From the NCBI RefSeq assembly GCF_018263855.1, contig NZ_CP073318.1, positions 8,556,001-8,620,000 on the forward strand: a stretch of DNA of 64,000 nt, written 5' to 3'. The first letter of the stretch is position 1, and every line of letters begins with the position of its first letter. The notes below the pieces were generated by a model, which was not told the origin of the DNA, ran no database searches, and saw nothing but the letters and a program-made list of their open reading frames with translations. The position numbers and the translations under genes were made by a program. This DNA is from Kutzneria sp. CA-103260 (GTDB lineage: Bacteria > Actinomycetota > Actinomycetes > Mycobacteriales > Pseudonocardiaceae). Shown in pieces: positions 54,984 through 64,000 of this stretch.

Positions 54984-57900
54984 TTGCGTTTTCGGCTTCT
55001 CGGCCCGGTCTGCGCGGTGTCGGGCGACACCACCGTGGAGTTGAGCGGCCGCAAGCCCCGGGCGTTGGTGGCCCTGCTGGCGGTCAACGCCGGCCATGTG
55101 GTGCCCACCGACGTGCTGATCGACGCGCTGTGGGGCGACGATCCCCCGGACAGCGCCCGCGCGGGGGTGCACTCCTATGTGTCCACGCTGCGCCGGGCGC
55201 TGGGCGAGGGCGTCATCATGCGCCGGTCCGCGGGCTACGAACTGGCCGTGCCGCCCGAGCAGGTCGACGTGCACGTGTTCACGCGGCAGGTGGCACAGGC
55301 CCGGCAGGCGCTGGCCGCGGAGCGGTTCGCCGCAGCCGCGCAGGAGCTGAACGAGGCGTTGGAGCTGTGGCGCGGCCCAGCACTGGGCGGCGTGGACGGC
55401 GAATGGGCCGAGCGGGAGCGGACCCGGCTGGACCAGCTGCGGCTGGCCGCGCTGGAGGACCGAATCGAGGCCGACCTGCGGCTGGGCCGCGGGCCCCGGC
55501 TGATCGCCGAGCTGTCGGCGCTGGTGGACGACAACCCGCTGCGCGAACGGCCCCGCTGGCAGCTGATGCTGGCCCTGTACCAGGCCGGCCGGCAGGCCGA
55601 GGCGCTGGAGAAGTACGAGTCGGGCCGCCGGCTGCTGGTGGACGAGCTGGGCGTGGAGCCGAGCCCGGAGTTCCAGGCGGTGCACGGCCGGATCCTGCGG
55701 GGCGAGGTGCCGGAGCCGGTGCCCGACGTGCCGCGGGTCGAGACCCCGGCCCCGGAGCCGAAGGCGGCCCCGCAGCAGCTGCCGCCGGACGTCGCCGACT
55801 TCACCGGTCGTGAGGCCGAGATCGCGATGCTGGTCCGGCGGCTGCGGCAGTCGACCCAGGCCACCACGGTGTGCGTGATCGCCGGGACCGCCGGCGCGGG
55901 CAAGAGCTCGCTGGCCGTCCACACCGCCCACCTGGTCCGCGAGCACTACGCCGACGGCCAGCTGTACGTGAACCTGCGCGGTGTGCACGCGGCCTCCCAG
56001 GAGCCGGCCGAGGTGCTGGCCCGGTTCCTGCGGGCGCTCGGCGTGCCGGCATCGTCCATTCCGGACGGCATCGAGGAGCGCGCCGACCTGTACCGCACGC
56101 TGCTGGCCGACCGCCGGGTGCTGATCGTGCTCGACGACGCGGCCGACGAGCGGCACGTGCGGGACCTGCTGCCGGGCGGCCCGGGCTGCGCGGTGCTGGT
56201 GACCAGCCGGCGGCGGCTGCCGGCGCTGGCCGGGGCGCTGCACGTGGACCTGGCGGTGTTCGCCGAGGCCGAGGCTACCGAGCTGCTGGAGACGCTGATC
56301 GGCGCGGAGCGGGTGGCCCGCGAGCCGGACGGCGCCGCGGACATCGTGCGGCTGTGCGGCTGGCTGCCGCTGGCGGTGCGGATCACCGGCGCGCGGCTGT
56401 CGGCCCGGCCGCAGTGGCCGCTGCACCTGATGGCGACCCGGCTGCGGGAGCGCCACCAGCTGCTGGACGAGCTGTCGGTCGGCGACCTGGAAGTGCGGGG
56501 CAGCTTGCTGCTCAGCTACGAGGGTCTGTCCGAGTCGGAGCGGCGCACGCTACGCCTGCTCGGCTGGCTGGGCACGATGGAGTTCGCGTCCTGGTTCGTC
56601 GCCCCGCTGCTGGACACCACCGTAGGTGCCGCCGAGCGGGTCCTGGAGCGGCTGGCCGACACCTACCTGCTGGACACCGTCACGGTGGACGCGGCCGGTT
56701 CGCCGCGCTACCAGCTGCACGACCTGACCCGGGCGTTCGCCATCGAGCGGGCCGAGGCCGAGGAACCGGAGCCGCCGACCGAGGCGGTGGAGCGGGTGGT
56801 GCACTGCGCCGTCACGATGATCGACGAGGCGACCGCCCGGATGCCGCGGGGCAGCTCGACGCACGTGTCCGGCCGGGAACGGTTCCACTCCCCCGACCCG
56901 GCGACGCTGGCCCGGCTGGTGGCCGACCCGGTCGGCTGGTTCGACGCCGAGCGCTCGGTGTTCGTGGCGCTGGTGGAACGGGCCAGCGAGCTGGGTCTGG
57001 TGACCGCCTCGACCAGCCTGGCGGCGGCGCTGTCGGCGTCGGCGTTCACCGCCCGCAACCAGTTCGACCAGTGGTGGCAGACGCATTCGGCCGCCTTGCA
57101 GGCCGCCGACCTGGCCGGCGACGACGCCAGCAAGGCCTCGCTGTATGTGGGGCTGGGCCGGCTGCGGCTGGAGCAGGACCGGTTCGACGAGGCCGCCGAC
57201 TACTACGGGCGGGCGCTGGCCGTGTACGAGCGGCTGGGCGACGCCGACAACGTCACGGTGTCCAAGCTGGAGCTGGCCAGCGTGCTGCGCGAGCGCGGCG
57301 ACCTGGCCGAGGCCAAGCAGACGCTGCTGGCGGTGGAGCCCGAGTTGGCCGGCGAGGCGCACTCGCCGCAGATCCGGGCCCGCGCCTGGCACGGCCTGGG
57401 CATGGTGCTGACCGAGCTGGGCGAGTTCGACGCCTCGCTGGTGCAGCTCAACCGGGCACTGACGGAGTACGAACGGCTGGCTGACCGGTTCGGGCAGGCG
57501 CTGATGCTGCGGTCCATCGGCATCACCCACCGGGCGATGGGCGACCTGGTGGCGGCCGAGAAGTTCTGCGGCGAGGCGCTGCGCGGCATGGTGGAGCTGG
57601 GCGACTCGCACATGCTGGTCTACACCGTGCAGTCGCTGGCCAAGGTGCGGATCCGGCAGGGGCGCGGCGATGAGGAACGGGACGCGCTGCTGGACGGGCT
57701 GGAGACGTGCAGCCAATTGCAGGACGGCTTCGGGCAGGCCCTGATGCTGCGCACGCTCGGCGAACTAGACCTGGCGGCCCGCCGATTCGACGACGCCGAG
57801 CAGCATCTGCAGCGTTCGCTGCAATGGTGGACCGCGCTGGCCGCGCCGCTCGGCCGGGCCCGCACGCTGCGTGACCTGGCGACCCTGTACGCCGCCACCG

Positions 57901-58028
57901 GCCGGGCCGGGGAGTCGGAATCCACCTGGCAGGAAGCGCTGCGCCTGTTCGAAAGGCACCACGCGCGGGAGGCGCGTGAGCAACGTCCCCGCGTTGGGAG
58001 ACAATGCGGGACTGCCGGGGTAGTGTGA
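54984..58028 (+). CDS. AfsR/SARP-type transcriptional regulator with NB-ARC and TPR
   Basis: The product is about 1014 residues from TTG 54984, seven bases after GAGGGGGG. It shows LRFRLLGPVCAVSGDTTVELSGRKPRALVALLA (winged helix), a BTAD domain to about 245, NB-ARC with AGTAGAGKSSLAVH (about 301), LIVLDDAADERHV, VLVTSRRRLPAL and a TPR region from about 700. Same build as the protein at 4307-7330 but clearly different in sequence. It may drive the SARP-type promoters at 53210-53389; this is proximity-based. Confidence 0.85.
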   Translation: MRFRLLGPVCAVSGDTTVELSGRKPRALVALLAVNAGHVVPTDVLIDALWGDDPPDSARAGVHSYVSTLRRALGEGVIMRRSAGYELAVPPEQVDVHVFTRQVAQARQALAAERFAAAAQELNEALELWRGPALGGVDGEWAERERTRLDQLRLAALEDRIEADLRLGRGPRLIAELSALVDDNPLRERPRWQLMLALYQAGRQAEALEKYESGRRLLVDELGVEPSPEFQAVHGRILRGEVPEPVPDVPRVETPAPEPKAAPQQLPPDVADFTGREAEIAMLVRRLRQSTQATTVCVIAGTAGAGKSSLAVHTAHLVREHYADGQLYVNLRGVHAASQEPAEVLARFLRALGVPASSIPDGIEERADLYRTLLADRRVLIVLDDAADERHVRDLLPGGPGCAVLVTSRRRLPALAGALHVDLAVFAEAEATELLETLIGAERVAREPDGAADIVRLCGWLPLAVRITGARLSARPQWPLHLMATRLRERHQLLDELSVGDLEVRGSLLLSYEGLSESERRTLRLLGWLGTMEFASWFVAPLLDTTVGAAERVLERLADTYLLDTVTVDAAGSPRYQLHDLTRAFAIERAEAEEPEPPTEAVERVVHCAVTMIDEATARMPRGSSTHVSGRERFHSPDPATLARLVADPVGWFDAERSVFVALVERASELGLVTASTSLAAALSASAFTARNQFDQWWQTHSAALQAADLAGDDASKASLYVGLGRLRLEQDRFDEAADYYGRALAVYERLGDADNVTVSKLELASVLRERGDLAEAKQTLLAVEPELAGEAHSPQIRARAWHGLGMVLTELGEFDASLVQLNRALTEYERLADRFGQALMLRSIGITHRAMGDLVAAEKFCGEALRGMVELGDSHMLVYTVQSLAKVRIRQGRGDEERDALLDGLETCSQLQDGFGQALMLRTLGELDLAARRFDDAEQHLQRSLQWWTALAAPLGRARTLRDLATLYAATGRAGESESTWQEALRLFERHHAREAREQRPRVGRQCGTAGVV

Positions 58029-58144
58029 CCGCGAGATCGAGCCGGGGGACTTCTCTATTTCGGATTGGCACGTGAGTGCCCCCTGTCCGAATTGACCCTC
58101 CGCTGATCGAATATGAGCCGAATGGCGTATCTAGGGTGGGACGA

Positions 58145-60559
58145 ATGGTTTCAGGCAGAATTGCCGCGCTGGCCGCTGGCGTCGCGTTAGCGGCCGTGGC
58201 GGCGGGCGCGGTTCCGGCGCAGGCCCAGACGCAGCGGTGGTCGGGACAGGCCGCGCCGGTCGGTGGCCCGCAGTTCGGGGTGCAGCCGACGCCTCCCGGC
58301 ACCGGCTTCAGCCACGGGCTGACCCCGCACAACGGCCCGGGCGTGCCCAACGTCGGCGGCACCGCGTCCGGTTCTCTGTTCACCCCGGTCACCCCGACCC
58401 GGGTGCTGGACACCCGTGACGGCACCGGCCGCAACGGGACCGTCGCCCCGGTCCACGAGGGCACGACCGTCGGCCTCGACCTGTCCGGGGTGATCCCGGC
58501 CGGCACCACGGCCGTCGTGTTCAACCTGACCGCCACCAACGTCACCGACAACACCAACGTGACCGCATGGCCGCAGGACGCCGTCATGCCGACCACGTCC
58601 AACCTGAACGTGGTGCCCGGCCAGACCCGGCCGAACCTGGTCACCGTGGCGGTGAACGCCACCCGCATCGTCAACTTCGCCAACCACACCGGCGACGTGG
58701 ACCTGATCGCCGACCTGGCCGGCTACTACACGGTCGGCGCCGGCGCCGGGTACACCTCGCAGAGCCCGAGCCGAGTGCTCGACACCCGTGACGGCACCGG
58801 CCAGAACGGCACCGCCGCCCCGGTCGGCAACAACGCCACCATCACGCTCGACCTGTCGGCGGTCCTTCCCAGCAGCGCGACCGCCGTGGTGTTCAACCTG
58901 ACCGGCACCAACGTCACCAACAACACCAACGTCACCGCGTGGCCGGACGGCCAGCCGCAGCCCTCGGCGTCCAACCTGAACCTGGCCCCCGGCCAGACCG
59001 CGCCGAACCTGGTGACGGTGGCGGTCGGCGCCAACCGCAAGGTCGACCTGAGCAACCACACCGGCAGCGTGGACCTGATCGCCGACCTGGCCGGCTACTA
59101 CGCGACCGGCAGCGGCAACCCGTTCTACTCGCTGACCCCGGTGCGCGCCTTCGACAGCCGCAACGGCGACCCGCTCGGCCCGAACTCCAGCGGCGCCGTG
59201 CCCTTCACGCCGTGGATCCCGGCCGGCGCGTCGGCGATGGTCTACAACCTCACCGGCACCGACGCCAGCACCGCCACCAACGTGACCGCGTGGCCGGACG
59301 GCCAGCCGCAGCCCTCGGCGTCCAACCTGAACCTGGCGGCCGGCGAGACCGCGCCGAACCTGGCCATCACCGCGCTGGGCACGGGCGGCGCGATCCGGTT
59401 CTACAACCACGCCGGCAGCGTCAACCTGATCATGGACATCGCCGGCTACTTCGCGCCGGCTCCGCCGGCCTGCACGGCCAGCTGCGTGTACGCGGCCGGT
59501 TTCAACACCACCGGCCAGCTGGCCAACGGCACCATCGGCGGCACCGCGACCAGCAATTACGCGCAGGTGCCGAACTTTCCTCGGATCGCCGCGGTGACCG
59601 GCAACGACTACAACGGCTTTGCCTTGCGCGCCAACGGTGACGTGTGGGCCTGGGGCGACAACCGGTACGGCGGCCTCGGCAACACCAACGGCGGCGGCTA
59701 CGGCGCCGCGGTGGTGCCGGCACCGGTGGCCGCGCTGGACGGTGGCGTCAAGGCCATCGCCGCCGCCGAGTTCTCCGCGTACGCGCTGCGCACCGACGGC
59801 TCGGTCTGGGCGTGGGGCGACAACTCCGTCGGCGAGGCCGGCTACGACGCGGCCGGCGGCAGCACCATCCAGGCCACGCCGAAGGCCGTCCCCGGGCTGC
59901 TGAGCGGCGTCACCGCGATCGCCGCGGCCGCCGGCACCGGCTACGCGCTCAAGTCCGACGGCACCGTGTGGTCCTGGGGCTACAACCGCAACGGCGAGCT
60001 GGGCGCCGGCCGGTCCGACACGTTCTTCCCGACGGCGACGCCGATTCCGGGCCTGACCGGCGTGGTGTCCATCGGCGCCGGGGTCAGCAACGGCTACGCG
60101 GTCAAGTCGGATGGCACGGTGTGGGCCTGGGGCTCCAACCTGTTCGGCGGCCTCGGCACCACGGCGGTGCACGCCGGCAACCAGACCGACGTGTCCACCA
60201 CGCCGGTGCTGGTGCAGGGCCTGAGCAACATCAAGTCGGTCGGCTCGGGCGAGAGCGACACCGGCTACGCGGTCGACGGCAACGGCAACCTGTTCGCCTG
60301 GGGCAGCAACTACTACGGCACCTACGGCAACGGCACCTCGGGCAGCTACAGCACCGCCGCGGTGCAGGTGCCGGGTCTGACCAACGTGACGGCGGTGGCC
60401 CCGGGCATCATGGCCGGCACCACCGTGATCGCCGACGGCAAGGCCTACGTGTGGGGCGGCGTCCAGGCCACCTCGCCGACGGCACTGCCCGGCGCTCCTG
60501 GCGCGACGGTGGTCGGCGCCGGCACGTACGCGACCTACGCGATCGTGCCCACGCCCTGA
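58145..60559 (+). CDS. Secreted RCC1-repeat protein with three actinobacterial beta domains
   Basis: The product is about 804 residues from ATG 58145. A signal peptide (AALAAGVALAAVAAGAVPAQAQ, about 1-30) is followed by three copies of an about 120-residue domain (RVLDTRDGTG, AVVFNLTxTNVTxNTNVTAWP, SNLNxxPGQTxPNLVTVAV, VDLIADLAGYY). The rest (about residue 440 on) is RCC1/BNR-type repeats: ALRANGDVWAWGDNRYGGLGN, ALRTDGSVWAWGDNSVGEAG, ALKSDGTVWSWGYNRNGELG and so on. A propeller is likely. No sorting motif is visible, so it is probably released. Function unknown. Confidence 0.75.
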   Translation: MVSGRIAALAAGVALAAVAAGAVPAQAQTQRWSGQAAPVGGPQFGVQPTPPGTGFSHGLTPHNGPGVPNVGGTASGSLFTPVTPTRVLDTRDGTGRNGTVAPVHEGTTVGLDLSGVIPAGTTAVVFNLTATNVTDNTNVTAWPQDAVMPTTSNLNVVPGQTRPNLVTVAVNATRIVNFANHTGDVDLIADLAGYYTVGAGAGYTSQSPSRVLDTRDGTGQNGTAAPVGNNATITLDLSAVLPSSATAVVFNLTGTNVTNNTNVTAWPDGQPQPSASNLNLAPGQTAPNLVTVAVGANRKVDLSNHTGSVDLIADLAGYYATGSGNPFYSLTPVRAFDSRNGDPLGPNSSGAVPFTPWIPAGASAMVYNLTGTDASTATNVTAWPDGQPQPSASNLNLAAGETAPNLAITALGTGGAIRFYNHAGSVNLIMDIAGYFAPAPPACTASCVYAAGFNTTGQLANGTIGGTATSNYAQVPNFPRIAAVTGNDYNGFALRANGDVWAWGDNRYGGLGNTNGGGYGAAVVPAPVAALDGGVKAIAAAEFSAYALRTDGSVWAWGDNSVGEAGYDAAGGSTIQATPKAVPGLLSGVTAIAAAAGTGYALKSDGTVWSWGYNRNGELGAGRSDTFFPTATPIPGLTGVVSIGAGVSNGYAVKSDGTVWAWGSNLFGGLGTTAVHAGNQTDVSTTPVLVQGLSNIKSVGSGESDTGYAVDGNGNLFAWGSNYYGTYGNGTSGSYSTAAVQVPGLTNVTAVAPGIMAGTTVIADGKAYVWGGVQATSPTALPGAPGATVVGAGTYATYAIVPTP

Positions 60560-60573
60560 CGATCCGAAGTCCG

Positions 60574-60608
60574 AAAAGGCCCCGTCCGCGCCGCGGACGG
60601 GGCCTTTT
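60574..60608 (+). terminator. Intrinsic terminator after the RCC1-type gene
   Basis: Arms AAAAGGCCCCGTCCGCG (60574-60590) and CGCGGACGGGGCCTTTT (60592-60608) form a nearly continuous GC-rich palindrome with a T-rich end. Confidence 0.85.
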
Positions 60609-60716
60609 GCCTTTGCTCCGCGCAGAAACCCGGCTGGCGGTGTCCGCGCGTCACCGACTGACTACCGTGGGACGCACGTATGGTGATCTAGCCCACCCCG
60701 ACTGCCGGAGGCGATC

Positions 60717-61979
60717 ATGACTGAAGCGCAGGCCGCGGCGGCCGCCGCCGGACTGCCCCTGATCGGCGGCCCGGACTTCCCCATCGGCGTGTTCTGGCCG
60801 CCGCCGCCGGACCAGACCACCGAGGCCCGCTACCAGGAGATCAGGGACGCCGGCTTCAACTTCGTGACCACCGGCAACTACCTGGACGACGGCAACATCA
60901 TCGGCTGGGCCCTCAAGCAGGCCGACCAGGTCGGGCTGAAGGTGCTCATCGCCGACGACACCCAGGTCCGCAACCTGACCCGCTGGTTCACCATCAGCGA
61001 CGACCGCTCGGTGCCGATGTCGATCAGCACCGCCGACGGCCGAACCCTGTTGCAGCGGGCGCTGGACGCCTACGGCGGGCACCCGTCCTTCGCCGGCTTC
61101 AACATGTTCGACGAGCCGTGGCCGGACATCTTTCCCTCGCTCGGCCGCGCGCTGGCGATCTGCCGGGCGCTGCGTCCAAACGCGTTGCCGTACACGAACC
61201 TGGCTCCGGACCTGGGTTTCCCGGCCGGCGGCTACCAGGCGTTCGTCGAGCAGTACATCCAGACCGTGCAGCCGGCGCTGCTGTCGTTCGACCGCTACCC
61301 GATCCTGCCCTCCGGCCTGGACGCCACCTACTTCCAGAACTGGGTGACCATCCGGCAGGCCGGACTGAACCACAACCTGCCGACGTGGACCTACATCCAG
61401 GCCGTCGGCAGCAGCACCTACCGCACCACCACCGGCTCCGAGATGCGCTGGCTGGTCAACGTCAGCCTGGCCTACGGCTGCAAGGGGATCCAGTACTTCA
61501 CCTACTGGCAGCCGGATCCGTCCCGCGGCGAGGACTTCGGGCCGGCGATGGTCGACCTGAGCGGCCGCAGGACCGACCGCTACCGGGCCGCCCAGCAGAT
61601 CAACACCGGCTGGCTGGCCCCGGTCGGCAAGCAGCTCAAACCGTTGGTGTCGGAGCTGGTCTCGCATCTCAACGACCCGGCGCAGCCGCCCGGCGTGACC
61701 GCGTTCGCCCCGGACACCGTGCTGAGCGCGGTCACCGGCGACCCGGTGATCATCGGCCGGTTCCGCAGCGCGGACCCGAGCGCGCACACCCGCTGGGTGC
61801 TGGTGGTCAACCGGAGCTACGACGCGAGCGCCTCGGTGACCTTGACCCCGACGGCCAACCAGTACGGCGTGGTGAGCCAGTTCGACCCGCGCAGCCAGAC
61901 CTATCGGCCGGTGCGCAACAGCAGCGGCTTCTCCGTCTCGCTCGGCGCCGGCGAGGCGGCGCTGTACCAGCTGAACTGA
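60717..61979 (+). CDS. TIM-barrel glycoside-hydrolase-like protein
   Basis: The product is 420 residues from ATG 60717 (CGGAGG, 6 bases). It reads GPDFPIGVFWPPPPDQTTEARYQEIRDAGFNFVTTGNYL, then KVLIADDTQV, HPSFAGFNMFDEPWPD with a possible acid/base Glu (about residue 139), LLSFDRYPILP and QYFTYWQPDPSRGEDFGPA, and a C-terminal beta-sandwich. This order resembles GH42/GH5-like barrels. No signal peptide is visible (AAAAAAGLPL is too weak), so it may be cytoplasmic. Substrate unknown. Confidence 0.6.
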   Translation: MTEAQAAAAAAGLPLIGGPDFPIGVFWPPPPDQTTEARYQEIRDAGFNFVTTGNYLDDGNIIGWALKQADQVGLKVLIADDTQVRNLTRWFTISDDRSVPMSISTADGRTLLQRALDAYGGHPSFAGFNMFDEPWPDIFPSLGRALAICRALRPNALPYTNLAPDLGFPAGGYQAFVEQYIQTVQPALLSFDRYPILPSGLDATYFQNWVTIRQAGLNHNLPTWTYIQAVGSSTYRTTTGSEMRWLVNVSLAYGCKGIQYFTYWQPDPSRGEDFGPAMVDLSGRRTDRYRAAQQINTGWLAPVGKQLKPLVSELVSHLNDPAQPPGVTAFAPDTVLSAVTGDPVIIGRFRSADPSAHTRWVLVVNRSYDASASVTLTPTANQYGVVSQFDPRSQTYRPVRNSSGFSVSLGAGEAALYQLN

Positions 61980-61992
61980 GCCCGAACACGGC

Positions 61993-62027
61993 TGTGGCCG
62001 CCGTCCGAGAACCGGACGGCGGCCACA
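61993..62027. terminator. Bidirectional terminator between convergent genes
   Basis: Perfect 15-bp stem TGTGGCCGCCGTCCG / CGGACGGCGGCCACA with an AGAAC loop, placed between the hydrolase-like gene (+) and glfT2 (-). Confidence 0.75.
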
Positions 62028-62043
62028 ACCATCAGCGCGACAA

Positions 62044-63990
62044 CTACTTGGTGAACACCTTGCCCCAGGACTCGACCGAGGTCAGCTCGGGCAGCGCGTC
62101 CCGGTAGACGCGCTTCATGCGCGGCCACTCGGCGGCCAGCCGCCGGTAGTTCATCAGCACCCGCTTGCCCAGCTCGCGGAACTCCTTCGGGTCGCGGTGC
62201 CGGAAGGACACCCCGCTGCCGTCCGCGTTGGACACCGTGGCGCTGTCCAGGTTGCCCAGCAGGAACCAGCGCGCGTTGGTCGCCGGCACGTTGATCTGCG
62301 GGCGGTCGGCGGCGTTCGGGTCCGGGTCCTTCAGGTTGTGCAGCAGCGCCTCGAACGCCTTGACCATGATCACCGCCGGGTTCACCGGCGGCCGCAACAT
62401 GTGCTCGGCCCGCACCATGTCGAAGGTCGGCGGCGGGAACTCCCGGGCCGAGGGCAGGGTCTGCGCGTCGGTGTAGTTCTTGCGCAGCGCCTGGACCTCG
62501 GGCAGCGCCGTGCGCATCGAGTCGAACAGCCGGTCCGGGCCGGCCAGGAAGTCCTCGATCGCCTTCTGCTGCAACATGACCGTGGAGTACTCCATGGACA
62601 GCAGGTGCCGCAGCGACAGCTTCAAACCCTGCTGCACCAACGTCTTGCGGACGTCGTACGGGCTGTGCAGCGCAGCCAGGATCAGCCGGTTGCGGGTGTG
62701 GAAGTAGGCCTGCCAGTCGGTGGCGTCGTTCTTGTCCGTCCACGGCATGTGCCACACCGCGGAACCGGGCAGGCTCACCGTGGGGTAGCCGTTCTCCTGC
62801 GCCCGCAGCGAGTACTCGGCGTCGTCCCACTTGATGAACAGCGGCAGCGGCATGCCGGTGCGCTCCACGACCTCGCGCGGCAGCAGGCACATCCACCAGC
62901 CGTTGTAGGTGACGTCGATGCGGCGGTGCACCTTCTTGGACTTGCGCAGCTGCTTGGAGCCGAAGTCGTGGTCGGTGACCGCGCCCGGCGCCGGCCGCCA
63001 GTAGCAGGAGCCGAGGTCGACGACCTCGCCGAAGCTGTGCAGCCGGGACCGCGCCTGCAGGTTGAGCATGTGGCTGCCGACGATCACCGGCTGGGTCGCG
63101 GCCCGCGCGAAGGCGTTGGACCGCAGCAGCGCGTCCGGCTCCAGCCGGATGTCGTCGTCCATCAGCATGATCTGGTCGACGTCGCTGTTGACGATCGACT
63201 CGTACATGCCGCGGCCGAAGCCGCCGGAGCCGCCCAGGTTGTCCTGCTCGATGACGTGCAGCCGGTCGCCGAGCACCGCCGCCGCCTCGGTGAAGCCCTC
63301 GGTGTCGCGGACCCGGACCTTGCCCTGGTCGGCCACGAACACCCGGTCCAGCACGGCCAGCACGGCCGGGTCCTCACCCAGCGTGCGCAGCGCGATCACC
63401 GCGTCCACCGGGCGCATGGTGGTGATGGCCACCGCGACCGTCTGCCGGGGCAGCTCCAGCGGCGTGGTCCACGCGCCGTCCTTGACCTCGACCGTGGAGT
63501 CGTCGGTGAACACGTCGAACCACAGCCAGCCGCCGTCCTCGAACGGCGTCAGCGGGATCTTCACCTCGGCGGTGGTCCACGCCTTGGGGCTGCGCACCGG
63601 CAAGCCCTCGATGTGCACGGTGTCGCCGTTGGGCTTGGACCGGTACACGTCGATGCGGCCGGAGCCGCGCACGGTCAGCCGGAGCACGACCTGGTCGACC
63701 CGGGTCCAGCGCTTCCAGTAGCTGGCCGGGAACGCGTTGAAGTACGTGCCGAAGGACACCTTGGCCGACCGCGGCACGGTCACCTCGGTGCGGCCGCTGA
63801 CGTGGCTGTGCGAGTTCTTCGACTCGTCCAGGTAGAGCGGCCTGACGTCGAGGGGGTCCTCGTCGCGCGGCAGGATGACCCGCTGCAGCACCGTGCCGGT
63901 GCGGACGGCGGGCTTGTCGGCGGGCTTGTCCGCCGAGCCGCCTCGCTTGGCCGCGGGCGCCTGCTGCCCGATGGTCGTCTGCTCGGTCAC
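62044..63990 (-). CDS. glfT2: Galactofuranosyltransferase GlfT2
   Basis: The product is 648 residues from GTG 63990, with GAGGA five bases upstream; an earlier start beyond the window cannot be excluded. The N-terminal beta-sandwich (VILPRDEDPLDVRPLYLDES, FGTYFNAFPASYWKRWT), a GT-A domain with QDNLGGSGGFGRGMYE, LMDDDIRLEPD (DDD about residue 278), IKWDDAEYSLRAQENGYPTVSLPGSAVWHM and the C-terminal helical tail match mycobacterial GlfT2. It extends the galactan with alternating beta-1,5/1,6-galactofuranose. It is separated from glfT1 by about 9 kb here. Confidence 0.95.
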   Translation of the reverse strand: MTEQTTIGQQAPAAKRGGSADKPADKPAVRTGTVLQRVILPRDEDPLDVRPLYLDESKNSHSHVSGRTEVTVPRSAKVSFGTYFNAFPASYWKRWTRVDQVVLRLTVRGSGRIDVYRSKPNGDTVHIEGLPVRSPKAWTTAEVKIPLTPFEDGGWLWFDVFTDDSTVEVKDGAWTTPLELPRQTVAVAITTMRPVDAVIALRTLGEDPAVLAVLDRVFVADQGKVRVRDTEGFTEAAAVLGDRLHVIEQDNLGGSGGFGRGMYESIVNSDVDQIMLMDDDIRLEPDALLRSNAFARAATQPVIVGSHMLNLQARSRLHSFGEVVDLGSCYWRPAPGAVTDHDFGSKQLRKSKKVHRRIDVTYNGWWMCLLPREVVERTGMPLPLFIKWDDAEYSLRAQENGYPTVSLPGSAVWHMPWTDKNDATDWQAYFHTRNRLILAALHSPYDVRKTLVQQGLKLSLRHLLSMEYSTVMLQQKAIEDFLAGPDRLFDSMRTALPEVQALRKNYTDAQTLPSAREFPPPTFDMVRAEHMLRPPVNPAVIMVKAFEALLHNLKDPDPNAADRPQINVPATNARWFLLGNLDSATVSNADGSGVSFRHRDPKEFRELGKRVLMNYRRLAAEWPRMKRVYRDALPELTSVESWGKVFTK

Positions 63991-64000
63991 GTCAGTCCTC

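Noticed and set aside
53139..62040. Biosynthetic gene cluster around the second SARP regulator
   Set aside because: No core biosynthetic enzymes are present; neighbours are secreted proteins, an IstA-N fragment-like gene and a hydrolase-like protein.

Overview
The window is high-GC chromosomal DNA from an actinomycete. It encodes the arabinogalactan galactan enzymes GlfT1 and GlfT2, a galactan-type ABC exporter and the proteasome activator Bpa. It also carries AfsR-type SARP regulators, LAxTG-anchored surface proteins and a short SRP RNA next to dnaX. This mixture suits a mycolata-related, antibiotic-producer-like lineage such as Pseudonocardiaceae; genus and species cannot be read from the sequence. 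From memory, the order recR/ybaB, dnaX, tadA, tyrA, quinone oxidoreductase/class-V aminotransferase, Bpa, wzm-wzt-glfT1 and glfT2 matches a conserved stretch of the mycobacterial chromosome, so the window looks like conserved backbone with accessory blocks inserted.

Layout. 1-4.05 kb: the cut-off 5' part of an IS4-type transposase, then a minus-strand polymorphic-toxin locus (YbaB-like protein, CpnT-N-like helical protein, modular toxin, one immunity candidate and two paralogous small immunity candidates). 4.3-13.6 kb: an AfsR-like regulator, a P-loop kinase, recR-ybaB, an S9 peptidase, dnaX, SRP RNA, a tRNA-Ser and two small proteins. 13.6-20.1 kb: a tightly overlapped seven-gene minus-strand operon that reads as trans-4-hydroxy-L-proline catabolism (XRE-cupin regulator, three-subunit D-hydroxyproline dehydrogenase, DapA-like deaminase, epimerase, X-Pro aminopeptidase). 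20.1-29.9 kb: secreted nuclease, tRNA-Ser, tadA and its partner, M20 amidohydrolase, tyrA, a glycolipid-binding-like protein, a thioester-type surface adhesin and coaA.

29.9-36.1 kb: small amino-acid-related units: an FAD oxidase with LysR, a GntR regulator, an unusual MIO-family lyase homologue with a rhodanese, Lrp and a membrane protein. 36.2-42.6 kb: three more tRNAs (Arg, Ser, Ser), two copies of a structured repeat, CoA-transferase subunits, a dienelactone-hydrolase-like protein with an altered nucleophile, a PmtA-like methyltransferase, a second LAxTG surface protein and a small gene with a suspicious in-frame TAG. 42.6-53.2 kb: MarR, 5'-nucleotidase, zinc metallopeptidase, GNAT, quinone oxidoreductase, a methyltransferase, a lysine-less class-V aminotransferase homologue, Bpa and the galactan export/initiation genes. 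53.2-62.0 kb: SARP-style tandem 11-bp repeats ahead of a predicted short terminated RNA and a repeat-rich secreted protein, an IstA-N-like protein, a second AfsR-like regulator, a secreted RCC1-type protein and a TIM-barrel hydrolase-like protein. 62.0-64.0 kb: glfT2.

The most promising places for something undescribed are the SARP-repeat/short-RNA module at 53.2-53.4 kb, the MIO-family homologue whose cofactor tripeptide is GTG instead of ASG, the toxin with an unrecognised C-terminal domain and duplicated immunity genes, and the tRNA-linked structured repeat. All function calls come from reading motifs and gene order; no database search was possible.
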